Below are positions 11,442-22,567 of a DNA stretch of 64,000 nucleotides, piece after piece; positions within the stretch are counted from its first letter, which is position 1; every line of letters begins with the position of its first letter. Below the pieces are notes generated by a model. The model was not told where the DNA came from and ran no database searches. It was given only the letters and a program-made list of their open reading frames with translations. The stretch is from Limnomonas spitsbergensis. Its lineage: Eukaryota > Chlorophyta > Chlorophyceae > Chlamydomonadales. A program made the translations under genes and the position numbers. The stretch covers positions 1,516,501 through 1,580,500 of the forward strand of contig JAYJMM010000032.1 of NCBI GenBank assembly GCA_037349105.1, given 5' to 3'.

Positions 11442-12143
11442 CTGCGGGGCAGGAGCACAGAAGCAGGGGGACGAACGAAATGATGGTCACTAAAGTGGCA
11501 GGTGAGGCAATGTTTGGCTCACCGATAAGATAAGGGTCAACGACAAAGAAAAGCAGCAACCGGACAACATCTTCCACAGGCCGAGTCAGTGCCTCGTAAA
11601 CCACAGTAATGGCAAACACAACCGAGCCAGCACACTACAACACACAGCTAAGTCAGTGTTATGCAAAAATGATTGTGCCAGCGCCCGTCCAACGCCACGC
11701 AATTGCGCCAGCACCCTGCCACATACCGCTTAGACAATACTGTGCAACACAAAGTCAGTGTCTTCAAGCTAATTGCACATCACACGTCCATGGACAACAA
11801 TGTGTGAGTGGCCACTCAGCTCATGGACAACAAACTCTCACGGAAAATGTAGCCCATCTCTATTCCCAACAGCGAACCAATTCCAATCCAGAAGCCCAAA
11901 TCCACCCTCCCCGGCTAGGCTCGGCAATCAACCCACCACCGTCATGCCGGGAATACACTCGCGGGAGTCCATCGTCCTGCAATGTTTCCCATACCTTTCC
12001 ACTGGCCGTGCAAATATTGATCACTACATGCACCGCAGTTGCAGCCGTGCACACACGAGGACGATTCGACTAATATTAGGCTGCCCGCCCACAAAAATGG
12101 TGGCAGGTAGCCTGCTAGCCCATGCTCAATATTGTTGCCGCAC

Positions 12144-12745
12144 CTTAATGTCGCAGTGCACTTTGTCGGCCTTGTGCATGAACAGCACGGCGCGCACCAG
12201 CTGCAGCAGGCCCGCCAGTACGTGCGGGGCGCGCATCGGCTTGGGCACCTGCTCCAGCGTGGCCGGGAACAGCGGCATTTTCAGCCCAACACGCGCCGAG
12301 CGCCACTCGCCTCCGTACTCGATGACGCCCCTCTCAAATGGGACCGCATCGATCGGACCAACTAGGTGTTCTTTGATGGCGTGCTGCGCAGCTGCGGCGT
12401 CTGGCGCGAGCTCCTTCCAGACTTTCGCCTCGTGCGTGGCTGCCGCTAGTGTGGGGACCTTGAGCAGGCACGGGCGGCCGGTGCTGTCAAAAGCCATCAG
12501 GAGCGCTGCGCGCGACGGGCTGGCAGCTGCGAAGGGCCCGTTCACGACCAGTTCGTGCTGTGAGAAAAGCATGGCCTTTGTCGCGGTGTAGGGCTGCTGG
12601 TGTAGTTCCTCCAGCAGCAGTATCGCGTCTTCTCGCGTCGCGATCAGCTGCACGCGCGACGCATGGTACTTGATCAGCGCCGACTCGAGCTTGGGGTCCG
12701 CCTTCACACAAGCCAGGCTCCAGAAAGCTGTGAGGCTTGTTGCGC
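12144..12745 (-). CDS. Protein-kinase-domain gene 1, upstream exon (N-lobe to catalytic loop)
   Basis: The exon follows an acceptor read as CATGCATGCAG on the minus strand and ends at AAG before GTGCGG. It encodes about 200 residues. An alpha-helical lead (ESALIKYHASRVQLIATRED) is followed by a degenerate N-lobe with the likely ATP-binding Lys in CLLKVP and the alpha-C Glu in HEAKVWKEL. The alpha-E helix is LLQLVRAVLFMHKADKV and the catalytic loop starts HCDIK, with HCD replacing HRD. It probably phosphorylates Ser/Thr or acts on a small substrate; no specificity is visible. Upstream exons beyond 12745 were not identified, and an ATG at 12860 is in frame but lies across the presumed acceptor. 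The N-lobe is Ala-rich and lacks an obvious glycine loop, so activity is uncertain. Confidence 0.72.
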
Positions 12746-13302
12746 CTGCATGCATGAGGGTCAGTCGAGGCAAGGTGCACCGCGACTGAGACTCTACCGG
12801 CAGTGACAGAATGCCACTGCGACAACACATGAGTGGCGTATCTGCCACAAGGCAAAACATGTTGCTTCACATAGGTATGACGACCCATGCAATTTATGCA
12901 ACTGAGCTATCGCCTAGCCTAGCGGAGGCTCTGGACATGACCGGGCTTGATGTTGATGTTGGACGATCGCAGGGGAGTGTCCCATCACTGGCACATGGCA
13001 CCATACATGGGGAGCACGGGGAGGCAGCCGTCATGTTCATTTATGGCCGTGGTGTGCCAGGCATGCCGCATAAAGGCAAGAGAGCTGAGGTGCGGTGCGG
13101 CATGGGGTGGGGCAGGAGCGCATAGCCGAGAAGTGGCCTCGCAACATATGGCGGCGGAGAAGAATCTCTGTGGGCAACGCTCAGCATTTGCCTCCCTCGT
13201 CACCTCACTCACCACAAGCTGCAATGATGAGCGAGGACAAAGTTGGTAGAGCTAGGACAGTTCGTTGATGAAGCACAACAGTAGCAGAGGCGCGTGTGGC
13301 TC
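12746..13302. other. Upstream region of kinase gene 1, no exon recognised
   Basis: No convincing minus-strand coding segment was found between the presumed first visible acceptor and 13302. The 5' exons of the kinase gene may lie here or further out. Confidence 0.35.
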
Positions 13303-13700
13303 CGGGGGTCACCCCCCGGTGGAGGTTCGGGGGCGAAGCCCCCGGAGTTCAAAGACACTTTGCGGGATCGTCCTTGAAACCTTCATTGAAATTGCCTGTG
13401 TTCGCCCCATGGGAGACGGCCAATGCACGCCTCTCGATTCGTTGGACCCGGTCAGGGATGGTAGTGGGTGGACTTGTAAGCATGGCATGTGATTCTTGTT
13501 GCTGTTGGGCTGCTGGCTGTATCAGTTGTTCTTCTGGCTGCTACACGTCTGGTTCTACTTGCTGCTCTGCTCCTGTTGGCTGTCCCACTGGTGTCCCTGC
13601 TTGCGGCTGTGGCTGCTGTTGTTCTACTTCTACCCTGGCCTTTTTCGGCGGAGCCCCGCCGGGCGGCCGAAGGTCGTGGGGGCGAAGCTCCCGGAGTCAC
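13303..13700 (-). CDS. Hairpin-tailed gene family, copy 1 (3' portion, function unknown)
   Basis: The minus strand carries a Gln/Pro-rich frame from about 13640 (VEVEQQQPQPQAG, then AAQQQQES), then TIPDRVQRIERRALAVSHGA. It ends FNEGFKDDPAKCL and a stop near 13360. Immediately after the stop lies a GC hairpin, GGGGGCTTCGCCCCC. A second locus at 25256-25803 ends FNEESDDYSQQCF, stop, and the same hairpin, with alignable DNA. In both loci a plausible acceptor (ACAG or GCAG) sits just before the TTCAATGAAG block, so that block may be a short last exon. A second, imperfect copy of the hairpin lies at about 13665-13695. The family could be host genes or a transposon protein; no domain was recognised. 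Confidence 0.4.
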
Positions 13701-14551
13701 CCCGTATCCATCAGTCAGTCTGTCAGTTTGGGACCAGGCGCGACCCTCGACTCCAAGAGGCAGCGGCAAGTTCAGCAGGAGGGAGAGGCAGGGGGCAGTA
13801 ACGAAGGTGACAGCAGCGGGGTGGTGCACCAGGGGCTCGCAGAAGCAAGGCCCTGCATGGGGGTGCTCCAGAGCAGCAAGATCAAGTAGTTGCCACCGCC
13901 ACTGCTAAAATTCACACAAGGTCTAGGCGGCACAAGAGCGTCAGTCGTAGTACACAGTACAGGCAGCAAACGTAACCAGAGGGAGCCTTGCAATGAGGTC
14001 CGCGGTAGGCACCACTGAGAGCAGGGGCAGGAAGAGATAATGGAGCAGGGGCGGGCGGGCGGGAGGAAGGGGACACCAGGAGGGAGAGCAGGGGGGGAGA
14101 GGAGCTCCATGGCATACATGGCTCAGTTTCGTGAGGGTACGGTAGGGTTGCCGGCAGCAGGGCACGGCAAAAAGGGGCGCATGCTTATGCACGTACTCGC
14201 GCACCCCTCCGCGGGGCTCCAAATGCGGAATGCGGGGGGGGGGCAGGGGGGGGGGGAAGAGACGGGCCGCAACCATGGGGGGAGAGGCTGGTCCAAACAA
14301 CTGTGGGCCTGCCTCGGGGGCTGGAGGGCCAAGTGGGGCAAATAGGGCAGCCAGGAGGGTTGGAAGGTGCTCAGGCGTTCAGGGCGGCAACCTAGGGGGC
14401 CACGACGGCAGGAGAAGAAGGGGTCCTTCAGCAGTTTTTATAAATTAAGGTCAGCAACTTGACAGCTACACTCCGGCCTCCGGCCCAAACTGTGGCCATG
14501 CTGCTAGGGCCTCATGACGGCCGATCTAGGTTTGGGGCCTAACTGGCCTTT

Positions 14552-14573
14552 AGCGGCCGCGGGGAGGCCTGCC
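14552..14573 (+). repeat. Dispersed repeat R fragment
   Basis: The word AGCGGCCGCGGGGAGGCCTG, embedded in GGCCTTT and GCC context, has relatives at 16470-16515, 17381-17400, 22026-22062, their duplicates near 30600 and 31818, and in inverted orientation near 47660. In several copies GCCAAAGATGG follows and a CAGCTACACT-like block is nearby. It looks like a decayed interspersed repeat family. Confidence 0.5.
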
Positions 14574-14699
14574 GACAACTTGTGAGGACGGCGATCCCTC
14601 CAAATAGCGCCAGGATTTAAAGAAGGGGGCCCGGGGACCCTGACCCTACTTGCCCACCATACTGTTTTTTAGCCGCTACAGTGGACGTCGCTTGAGTGC

Positions 14700-14815
14700 A
14701 GGGGCCAAGCGTGTTCCATAGCTCACAACAGTGAAACGGACCCCACCCCTCCTGCCCCACCCTAGATCCCCTCCCTACGCCCACCTTTCGTTGCTGCCGC
14801 CCGCTGCACCGCTTC
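14700..14815 (-). repeat. Dispersed repeat S, copy 1
   Basis: On the minus strand the core reads GGTGGGCGTAGGGAGGGG, ATCTAGGGTGGGGC, then GTTGTGAGCTATGG. The same order of motifs recurs at 15830-15935, in its dup A twin at 29957-30060, and in dup B at 33145-33240 and 53170-53270. Those copies are otherwise in unrelated surroundings, so this is a dispersed family of roughly 100 bp. Confidence 0.6.
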
Positions 14816-15650
14816 CGCTGCAACCACGAGCAAACAAAATGTCAGGAAATAATTAAAATAGCAAAGCCAGGCAGTATGTCATCTGTGCCCAGCTGCATGG
14901 GCCGCATGCACATGTGCATGGGTCGTGTGGGCGAGGCAGGGAAGGGGTAGCAGTGGAGGTTGTGAAATAAGGGGGAGTGCTGGGGTTCTTGGGAGCCCAT
15001 GCGGGGGGACATTCAAAGCGGGGTGCAGCTCTCAGCCCTGCGATCCCAGTGAGTCGCAGCGGTATGTTGTTGTTGATGTTGTAATTCCTGTTGAGGGCCC
15101 TCGGGCCCACGCCGCAGCCAGGGCGGCAGGTGGGCACATGGGGTAAGGGGGGCGTCATGCGTGACGGCACGCCGGCCGGGGGCGCTGGCGGCAGCAAAGA
15201 GGGGTGGGGGGACTTAAAGGAGGTGCAGGCAGTGCGAGCGCATGTGCCTTATGGGTCGTGCTCAGGTGGTGCAAAAGCTCAGGGCATGCTGCATTCTGTG
15301 GAGGCAAACCCTGGTAGGGGGAGAGGCCCGACAAGCATGGCAGCTCTGCAATCTGAACTGGCCTCCGGCCGAAGGCCAGGGCAGCATGTTTGACCACACA
15401 TGGGTAGCGCACGCAGTGGTGCATCGTCTGCTACCCTGGTGATGAGCCCCAAGCGCATGTGTATCAACGGGTTCTGGTGCATGAAGAGAGCCTTAAGGGG
15501 ACGGGTGCAAAGGCGGGCGGGAGGGAAGGGAAAAGGCGCCACAGCAGCTGCTGCAGCCTCCACTGCAGTCAGCAAGGGAACAAATAATTTAAAAATAAAA
15601 GAATGGGGTCCGCGGCGGCACCACTGAGAGGAGGGGAAGGAGGGGACAAT

Positions 15651-17847
15651 GGGGCTACCCACTCAACATACTACCTCCCCTAGCATAGGCCTCTGAATGA
15701 GCATAGGGAGCGCAGGGCGCACGGCGTACGCTGCCCCACCCCAGGGACTGGGATGCGCGCCTGTGTGCAGCCCGCCATGCGTTTCTCATGAACAGCCAAA
15801 ATGGACGGCGCCTGAGTGCCGGGTCCCTGTGGTTCCCACAGCTCACAACAGACTGACAAGGTTCCCACCCCTCCCGCCCCACCCTAGATCCCCTCCCCAC
15901 GCCCACCTGCCGCCGCCGCCACAGGCTGCACCACCGCCGCTGCAATCAAGAGCAAAACAATTCTCAGGAAATAATCAAAATAGCAATCCAAGGGCAGTAC
16001 GACACCTGGCAGTACAATCCAAAGGGCAGTACAACCCAGGGCAGCCCATGGACAGTACTAACCTGGGGTGGTACAACCCAGTTGCAGTTCAAACAGAGGC
16101 AGTACACTACCATGCTGGAACACCACAATTGCAATCAGGAGCTGCACAAACCAAGCAGTACAACCCCAGTGCATTACAAAGTAGGGGCTGTACACCACAA
16201 GGCTGTATGTACAACTCAGGGGCTTAACACCCCATGCAACTAGCGGGGGTAAACCAAGGGGAGATAAACACATGAGCGGAACAATCTATGCACGGTGCAA
16301 TTCGAGGGAATACAAAGGAGTATGTAGGCAGCCATGCACGCAGCCATTCAGCTAAGTTATAAACATGCCAGAGGACGCTATTTCCACTCTACTCTCCAGC
16401 CGGAGAACCCAGATGTGTCCTAGCATGTTGCCAGGGCTACGCCTAGAGGTCGCTCAAAGTTGTGGGCCTACCGGGCCCCTGGCAGGCGCGAAGAGGCCTG
16501 CCAAAGATGGCCTTTCCATATTAAGGGAAGGGGGGTGCCCACAGCCCATAGTGGTACATTGCCCGCTACCCTAGTGACGAGCCCCAAGCCCATGTAGGAG
16601 GACAGAGGAGTTATGTGATGGGTGCCTCAGGGTGCATCCCCGGGTCCATGCAGTGCCTCAGGGTGCATCCCCGGGTCCATGGAGTGCCTCAGGGTGCATC
16701 CCCGGGTCCATGCAGGGCCTCACGGTGCATCCCCGGGTCCATGCAGGGCCTCAAGGTGCATCCCCAGGTCCATGCAGGGCCTCAAGGTGCATCCCTGGGT
16801 CCATGCAGGGCCTCAAGGTGCATCCCTGGGTCCATGCAGGGCTTCATGGTGCATCCCTGGGTCCATGCAGGGCCTCAGGGTGCATTCCTGGGTACATGCT
16901 GGGCCTCAGGGTGCATCCCTGGGTCCATGCAGGGCCTCAAGGTGCATCCCTGGGTCCATGCAGGGCCTCAGGGTGCATCCCTGGGTCCATGCAGGGCCTC
17001 AGGGTGCATCCCTGGGTCCATGCAGGGCCTCAAGGTGCATCCCCGGGTCCATGCAGGGCCTCAAGGTGCATCCCTGGTCCATGCAGGGCCTCAGGGTGCA
17101 TCCCTGGGTCCATGCAGGGCCTCAGGGTGCATCCCTGGGTCCATGCAGGGCCTCAGGGTGCATTCCTGGGTCCATGCAGGGCCTCAGGGTGCATCCCCGA
17201 GTCCATGCAGCGCCTCAAGGTGCATCCCTGGGTCCATGCAGGGCCTCAGGGTGCATCCCCTATAAGGCGAACTATGCTTGCTGCCGAACATCTGAGTTGA
17301 TTAATAAAAGGGCGGGCATCACCTGGTGCTCAATTCCTGCCCGCAACAGGCAGTGCGCATCACCTAGTACGGCATACGCTGCCGCGGGCGGCCTGCCAAA
17401 TATGCCTTGTTATTGGAAGTTCATGCAAGACTACCATATCGGGGTGCGCCAGAGCCGGCAAGGGAGGGGTCCATAGCATTGCAGGGAGGTGCGCCAGGGC
17501 AGGGGGGCGCACATAATGGCTGGGGCTCGGGGAGCACATGGGTCAACCATGCGTTTCCCATGCTCCCCATGCGGGGCAGGGCAGGGCAGGGCAAGGGGAA
17601 AATGTTGCCATGACTTGAGCCTTGCCCCCTGCCAAGGCAATGCCAGGCATGTCTCCAGTGAGGGGGCACATGCGATCATGCCAGAATAAAAGAGTGAGGC
17701 TCAGGGAGACATGGCGCACAAATAAATAAGGGAGAAAAAGAAGGGAGAAAAAACCCAAAAGGATGGCGATTGGGTTTGGGCTCTTTCAGCCCATGCGGGG
17801 GAACGTAGAAAGCAGGATGCAACTCTCCCAGTGAGTCGCAGCGTGGG
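15651..17847 (+). repeat. Segmental duplication A, copy 1
   Basis: This block is nearly identical to 29778-32284. The offset is 14127 bp before the internal 31-bp array and 14437 bp after it, so the two copies differ by 310 bp, exactly ten 31-bp units. Outside the array only a few substitutions were noticed, for example near 15751, 16044 and 16130. The left break is at GGGGCTACCC and the right break just after GAGTCGCAGCGTGGG. It contains dispersed repeat S, a CAGTACAA-rich patch (about 15990-16190) and repeat R. No convincing gene lies inside. Confidence 0.95.
16620..17260 (+). repeat. 31-bp minisatellite, array 1 (about 21 units)
   Basis: Tandem units of 31 bp read CCTCAGGGTGCATCCCTGGG then TCCATGCAGGG. 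Because 31 is not a multiple of three, all three frames cycle through the same 31-residue periodic peptide and all remain open for hundreds of bases. The large open frames here are therefore artefacts. One unit near 17071 lacks a base. Early units carry CCCCGGG in place of CCCTGGG, giving a polarity to the array. Confidence 0.97.
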
Positions 17848-17997
17848 GGGGCGGTTCTCCCCAAAAACACCACGGCCAGCCACACGGGATGCACCATAAA
17901 TGGCAGGACGAAGTCGCACACATGAACATGCATGACATGGCATGGCCAGGAGCAGCGTGGGAACCATAGGTGTGCTGCCCCACCCCGCGCCTGTCAG
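17848..17997. other. Junction downstream of duplication A copy 1
   Basis: Unique sequence containing the words CGGCCAGCCACACGGGATG, related to the dispersed segment near 22335 and, inverted, near 48165. Confidence 0.4.
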
Positions 17998-18330
17998 CTA
18001 CACTATGGCCTCTAACCGGAGGCTCCAGATGTGACCAGGCATGGAATCATGGATGCTAGTGGAGGACACATGCAGGACTTTTCCTTGGGCCTCCGTGTCC
18101 GCACCTTGGGTCAGTATTGCTTCCACTAGCGCCACTCTCTCGTTGTCATCGGCGTCAGGGTCCAACAGGCCGCCGATGATACTCGCCCGTTGAGCCTCGT
18201 TGCCCAAGGTCGTCACAAAGGCCAGGGCACCATTGCATTGGTCATCGGTGATCTTGCCCCCCTTGCGCAGCTCTCGCAGTACAGGTTTCCACTTCTCGGC
18301 CATGGTTAAGCGCAGATATTTCGAGGTCGC
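17998..18330 (-). CDS. Terminal exon of an unrecognised gene
   Basis: On the minus strand a strong acceptor (TTTTTTTCCACAG) precedes an open frame that reads ATSKYLRLTMAEKWKPVLRE. It continues through a helical stretch, ALAFVTTLGNEAQRASIIGG, and then LLDPDADDNERVALVEAIL, to a stop at 17998. The composition (mixed charge, helical, few Cys or Pro) looks like true protein, unlike the repeat frames nearby. An internal ATG (MAEKW) could be the start if the exon is first. No domain was recognised. A remotely similar helical exon lies at 33798-33990 (AWTFVDCLLDDDK and LVAAVL), but the similarity is weak. Confidence 0.45.
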   Translation of the reverse strand, partial: ATSKYLRLTMAEKWKPVLRELRKGGKITDDQCNGALAFVTTLGNEAQRASIIGGLLDPDADDNERVALVEAILTQGADTEAQGKVLHVSSTSIHDSMPGHIWSLRLEAIV

Positions 18331-18599
18331 CTGTGGAAAAAAAGAGCAAGATTCGAATACACCATAATGGCAGCATTCAATGATTGGCATGCTCCTGACT
18401 GATCATGATTTGTGGCCTGCAAGTAAGGGCATAGGCGCATCGACAGTGGCCATGGCACACAGTGGTGGAGATGGTATGAGCCATGCAGCTGCCAGATTCT
18501 TAACCAGCCCACCTGGGAGGAGCCACTCAGTTCAAGATCCAAGCCGCTAGGTGAGCTAAGGCGACTCGCTGCTCCTAATCTATCCCTCAAAACCATCTC

Positions 18600-18960
18600 A
18601 CCGGTTTACCGGACTCAGCTGCCAGAACCTTCCGAAAAGGGCTTCATCAAAGTCCTGCATGAAAGCAAAGGAATGAGCTCCCAATCCCTTTTCTTAGCAG
18701 CGACGATTCCCTTCGAGACGGGACTCCCCCCGAAAGCCGTTAAGTGAAGGCAAAGCGAGTTGGTCGACGTAAACTACAAGATTATTGTATTCCGCTACCG
18801 GTACTCCTATTCCTCACTGCTTCTATCTCACCTGGACGACCCCAGCAACCAGCTAACAGAAGATTCTTCTAAAGCCCCGCATAAAAGCAAGGAATCGTTT
18901 TTTTGACCCCCACTATAATGTTATCTCAGAAGTAGTCGACGGGACCTTATCGATCCAGGA
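18600..18960. other. Anomalous block resembling organelle DNA
   Basis: The sequence changes character here: it lacks the GCATGC and GGGG words common elsewhere and has an even base mix. It contains a degenerate pair, AAAGTCCTGCATGAAAGCAA near 18650 and AAAGCCCCGCATAAAAGCAA near 18871. The style recalls mitochondrial intergenic DNA of plants or algae. This is an impression, not an identification. Confidence 0.25.
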
Positions 18961-19979
18961 TGCGACCCACCTCAGAGGAGTCCAGGCATAAACTGAGAGG
19001 CTGGCTGCAAGAGTGTAAGAAGAAAACCCACTCAAATAAAAACCAAGGAGAGATGGAACAAACGAATCCACGAATGAGAGTTCTCACCAGGCCCCCTGGT
19101 TCTCACATTTGTTTGTTCTACAACGACAAGGTGTGGAGATGGCCACACTTTTTGATTTCGTGTGTCCACCTTTTGGATCTTACGGGTATGCCAGTATGCC
19201 TGGGCTGCACCCAGTGCATTCCTTGAAAGCCACGTGTTTTTGTGTCCTGGCTCTCTACATGGGATTCAAGTTCAAGTGAGCCAGGGCTGCTTTGCCATGC
19301 GGAGACCACTAAACTAATGTTGCCGCTCCAAAGGTGTGTCAAGGGGGCATGGGGTCCTTCTGGGTCTAATGGGAGTGGAGCATGGCATGTTTCTGTACCA
19401 TATCACATGCACCATACAGCATGCGCTTCTTTCCATGAGGTCTTTGCCGGTGCATGCCATTGTCAAATGTATAAAAGGGCACATGGCATGGGGAATCAGA
19501 TCCGAGTGAACCTGCATGGCGAATGCTGCCTCGGCGGTTCTGGCCTGGTGGCGCTTCCCTCAGGCCTTGCTGAAAGCTGTGCATGAATTATTCTTCTACT
19601 TGGTGTTGTCCTTCTTTGTGGTGCATGACTGTGGCTCGGGGCTGCAGTGCTGTCTTTCAATCAGAGCTTCCAATGGACCTTCCTGCCTAGCTGATTTTCA
19701 ACCTTCCTGGGCAGCGATTATTGGTGTCCGAGCACCTGCTGAATATTTTATACTGGCTCCCGGTGTGTGTATGCATTTCTTGTGGCAGCCATCTATGGCC
19801 TCCCCCCTTCATGCAAGATGTCAATTATCCGTCACGTTCACGAGGCCGCCGGTAGGCCCCGACAGCGTTGGAACGCCTCACTCCAAAGCTACTACTAAAT
19901 TTTTGCAACACCTTGCCATTTCCAGCGGAGACTGCATGCACACACCGCTCGATGGTGCTCCGCACAAAGAACCCCCCGT
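18961..19979. other. Intergenic, no supported gene
   Basis: Several frames of 60-170 codons overlap on both strands without recognised domains or paired splice sites. Confidence 0.35.
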
Positions 19980-20372
19980 CCCATGCATGGCATGCATACA
20001 CCCATCCATTGCCCCAGTCCACACCACATGCTGACACCACCCCATGCAGAGCGGCGTGCACCCACCGCCCCTTGATAGACATGTATGCACACGCCACACC
20101 ACGCAAGGTCACATACACGCACAACCCAATGAAACGCCACGTGCACACACTGCCCCATCCATACAAGACCATATGCACACCGCCCCATGCAACACGACAT
20201 GCGCACACTACAGCTTGCAAGACATGCATGCACACGCCACCTAATGCAACCCAGCTTTCACGTACTGCCCCATGCAACGTTGCATTCACACCCCACCCCT
20301 TGCATGGCATGCATGCACATGCCCCCTCATGCAACGCCACACGCACACACCGCGCCATGCAACGGTTTGCCA
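19980..20372. repeat. Degenerate CCCCATGCAAC minisatellite
   Basis: Irregular units of about 28-35 bp are built from GCATGCACAC, CGCCCCATGCAAC and ACACGCACAC. The copies are diverged and the spacing drifts, so unit boundaries are uncertain. Open frames on both strands here are low-complexity. Confidence 0.75.
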
Positions 20373-20404
20373 TGTGCGGCCCTGACCCACACTTACGCGT
20401 CGAA

Positions 20405-20514
20405 GGCGGGTGCGCACATAGCCCCACTCCTAGACCACGCACCCGAACCGTCGCACTAAGGCGGGTGCGCACATAGCCCCACCCCTAGACCACGCACCCG
20501 AACCGGCACCAATA
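20405..20514 (+). repeat. 55-bp tandem duplication
   Basis: Two copies start GGCGGGTGCGCACATAGCCC at 20405 and 20460. Each unit also contains short inverted words, GGGTGCG against CGCACCC. Confidence 0.9.
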
Positions 20515-21052
20515 CCAACGCCAACCCTATGGCCCTTTTCCTTTATTAGTTCCTCCATGCTGCGAGCTGACAGGGAGTGATGCTTGTTAAAACAGTGCGT
20601 CCTGCCGACCCCCGCCCCTTGACGTAGGAGCGAATAAAAGCAAATGAGAGCATGACAACCCTAACGACAACCGTGTGAAAGAGCGGGGTAAAAAATAGGG
20701 GTGTGAATATATCACAGCCGCTTCATTCAAGTGATTCAAGCCAGCCTTCAACCCTCAAGGTGAACGGTGTGCATGAGTGAAGACTGGATGGGGGTGTTTT
20801 GTGAGGATATGTGGTGTAAGCACACATCACATAACTCATGTGCCTGGGCCATGCCCTTGCCCTGACTTGGGCTTCGGCTTCTGTCTTTGGTTTCTGACTT
20901 TTATCTTCGGCTTCTGTCTTCTGCCTCTGACATTTGACTTGGGCTATTGGCTTTGGGTTCTGGCTTCGGCTTCATGTTCTGACTTTTGGCTAGGGCTTAC
21001 TTCCTTTATCAACCTTTTTCACAGCCATTTGTGTGCCCCTTAACTTTATTTC

Positions 21053-21250
21053 CCCTTGGGTTAGGGGAGACGGCGAGCATGTGGAGGACGCGCTACATGC
21101 TTGCTTCCAATGCCAAAGTGTGCAGATCCAGCTTAGAGAGCGGGGATGGGCAGGCCCCCCGAACGGTGCTAGTAATTTCCTGGAGCTGTACCAGGGCAGG
21201 TTAGGGTGGGATGCCCTGGCTTTTCTGACAGATGTGGTACACGATTATTC
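21053..21250 (+). pseudogene. LINE 3'-end fragment, copy 2
   Basis: The plus frame reads GDGEHVEDALHACFQCQSVQ, then RERGWAGPPNGA, NFLELYQGRLGWDALAFL and TDVVHD. It matches the minus-strand fragment at 7385-7597 at DNA level, starting TTGGGTTAGGGGAGACGG here and TTGGGCTAGGAGAGACAG there. The H-x-x-x-x-C motif and position suggest the tail of a non-LTR retrotransposon protein. No catalytic part is attached. Confidence 0.5.
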
Positions 21251-21399
21251 ACGACAGCTTACTGTTCCAAACGTATTATTGTTGACAACCACATGCCGTC
21301 GATGCATATTTGGAATTTTGATCGGTTTCTACTTTGACTCGTTGTTGAACGATGGGATATGGGCATACCGTGGCTTGCAAACTTCAGGCAATGCATTAT

Positions 21400-21566
21400 T
21401 GCAGCGTCGCGACCGTGCATTTGGTGGCAAGACTCTCATTTTTACTGAAGCCAAATCGGAGTCTTCCTCGATGCTTCGCTTCCGTTTAAAGCTTACGTGC
21501 TTTGCTTCTTCCCTGCCCTCCAGTGAGCTTACCAGCCTACCTGTAAGCGTGCCTGCATCCAACTTG
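21400..21566 (+). CDS. Possible exon of an unrecognised gene
   Basis: A frame reading MLRFRLKLTCFASSLPSSEL and then PVSVPASNL ends at a strong donor, AACTTG before GTAAGTG. The left boundary is undefined. A minus-strand frame over the same bases (EGREEAKHVSFKRKRSIEED) also looks protein-like, so strand is not certain. Confidence 0.3.
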
Positions 21567-21870
21567 GTAAGTGACTTGCATGTCATGCTATAACATGCTG
21601 AGCAAGTGGCAGTGATCTACTTCTGCCTGGCATTTTGTTTTAACATGCATACAGCAATGCTGTTTTATCATAACCAGCCTCCCGAGCTCCCTGAAACGTT
21701 ACACATCGCTTGATGCAATTTGTATGTGGTCAAGATGTCCGCCTGCAAGTGAGGGCCCGGCAAATGCATAACATGCATGGTCTCTTGTTCTTGATCTATT
21801 TGGCATGAGTGAAATTATAATGTTTTGCTTAACAATTTGTGTACTCACATGCTTCTCAAACCCTTTGCAG

Positions 21871-21912
21871 AAATCCACGAAAAATGGGGTCTTCAATTTA
21901 ACCTCAGCCAAG
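21871..21912 (+). CDS. Possible 42-bp internal exon
   Basis: A 42-bp segment is flanked by CCCTTTGCAG on the left and GTAAGGAG on the right, both good splice signals. In phase zero it gives KSTKNGVFNLTSAK, in frame with the candidate exon ending at 21566, with a 304-bp intron between them. No continuation was identified with confidence. Confidence 0.35.
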
Positions 21913-22567
21913 GTAAGGAGACGCACTATTTCACCACCATCCCACTGTTGAGCACCTGAGCATGACGGCCACAAGCAACAGACACAAGCAATTGTTAGGA
22001 TGGTCACAGTTAAGCCCTTCATCGATGGGCCTTTGGCGGCCGCGGGGAGGTATGCCAAAGATGGTCTAACTGTAGTCAGGAAGGATGGGGACCACAGCGG
22101 GAGGCCAGAGTGATAGCTGAAGTACATATGATGTGCATCTGACCCTCACATAAATAAAATAGAAGGCTACATGTCAGCTACACTTCATCCCTTCACTCAG
22201 ACTACCAGCCGGGGACCCAAAATGTGACAGCCGCCTTCCTGCATACTTGTTGTTGGCCACTACCTGGGAGGCGCATGGATGGGCCACAGTTCAGCTACCC
22301 TCGGCTACAATTCAGCTACCCTCCAGCATGCCCTATGCGCGCGGCCAGCCACACTGGATGGCACATGGCAGCACATGCATGGAGTTCATTTGTCCATGCT
22401 GGAGCTCTTGGAGTTCAAGACCAAGGTGCTTGAGGGGGGAGAGGGGGGGGCGGAATGGTCAGGTAGCCATCGCATGCTTGTACAGCTCCAGCTCCAATCA
22501 AGGACTTGAATATCCACTTTGACCATCCACAAGATGCGGGGCAGGGCAATTATAGAGCGCACCTTGG

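Larger units (their letters stand above)
13701..15650. other. GC-rich intergenic region with dispersed-repeat fragments
   Basis: No gene is supported. The region holds G-rich purine runs (14040-14110, 14236-14262), a fragment of the GGCCGCGGGGAGGCCTGCC repeat at 14552-14573, and a fragment of the roughly 100-bp dispersed element at about 14700-14800. Confidence 0.5.

Noticed and set aside
13772..15197. Several Pro/Ser/Cys-rich frames
   Set aside because: They arise from purine-rich G tracts read on the complementary strand and carry no motifs or splice support.
19516..20472. Long frames on both strands (172 and 215 codons)
   Set aside because: They overlap each other, lack domains, and the minus frame runs through a CCCCATGCA minisatellite.
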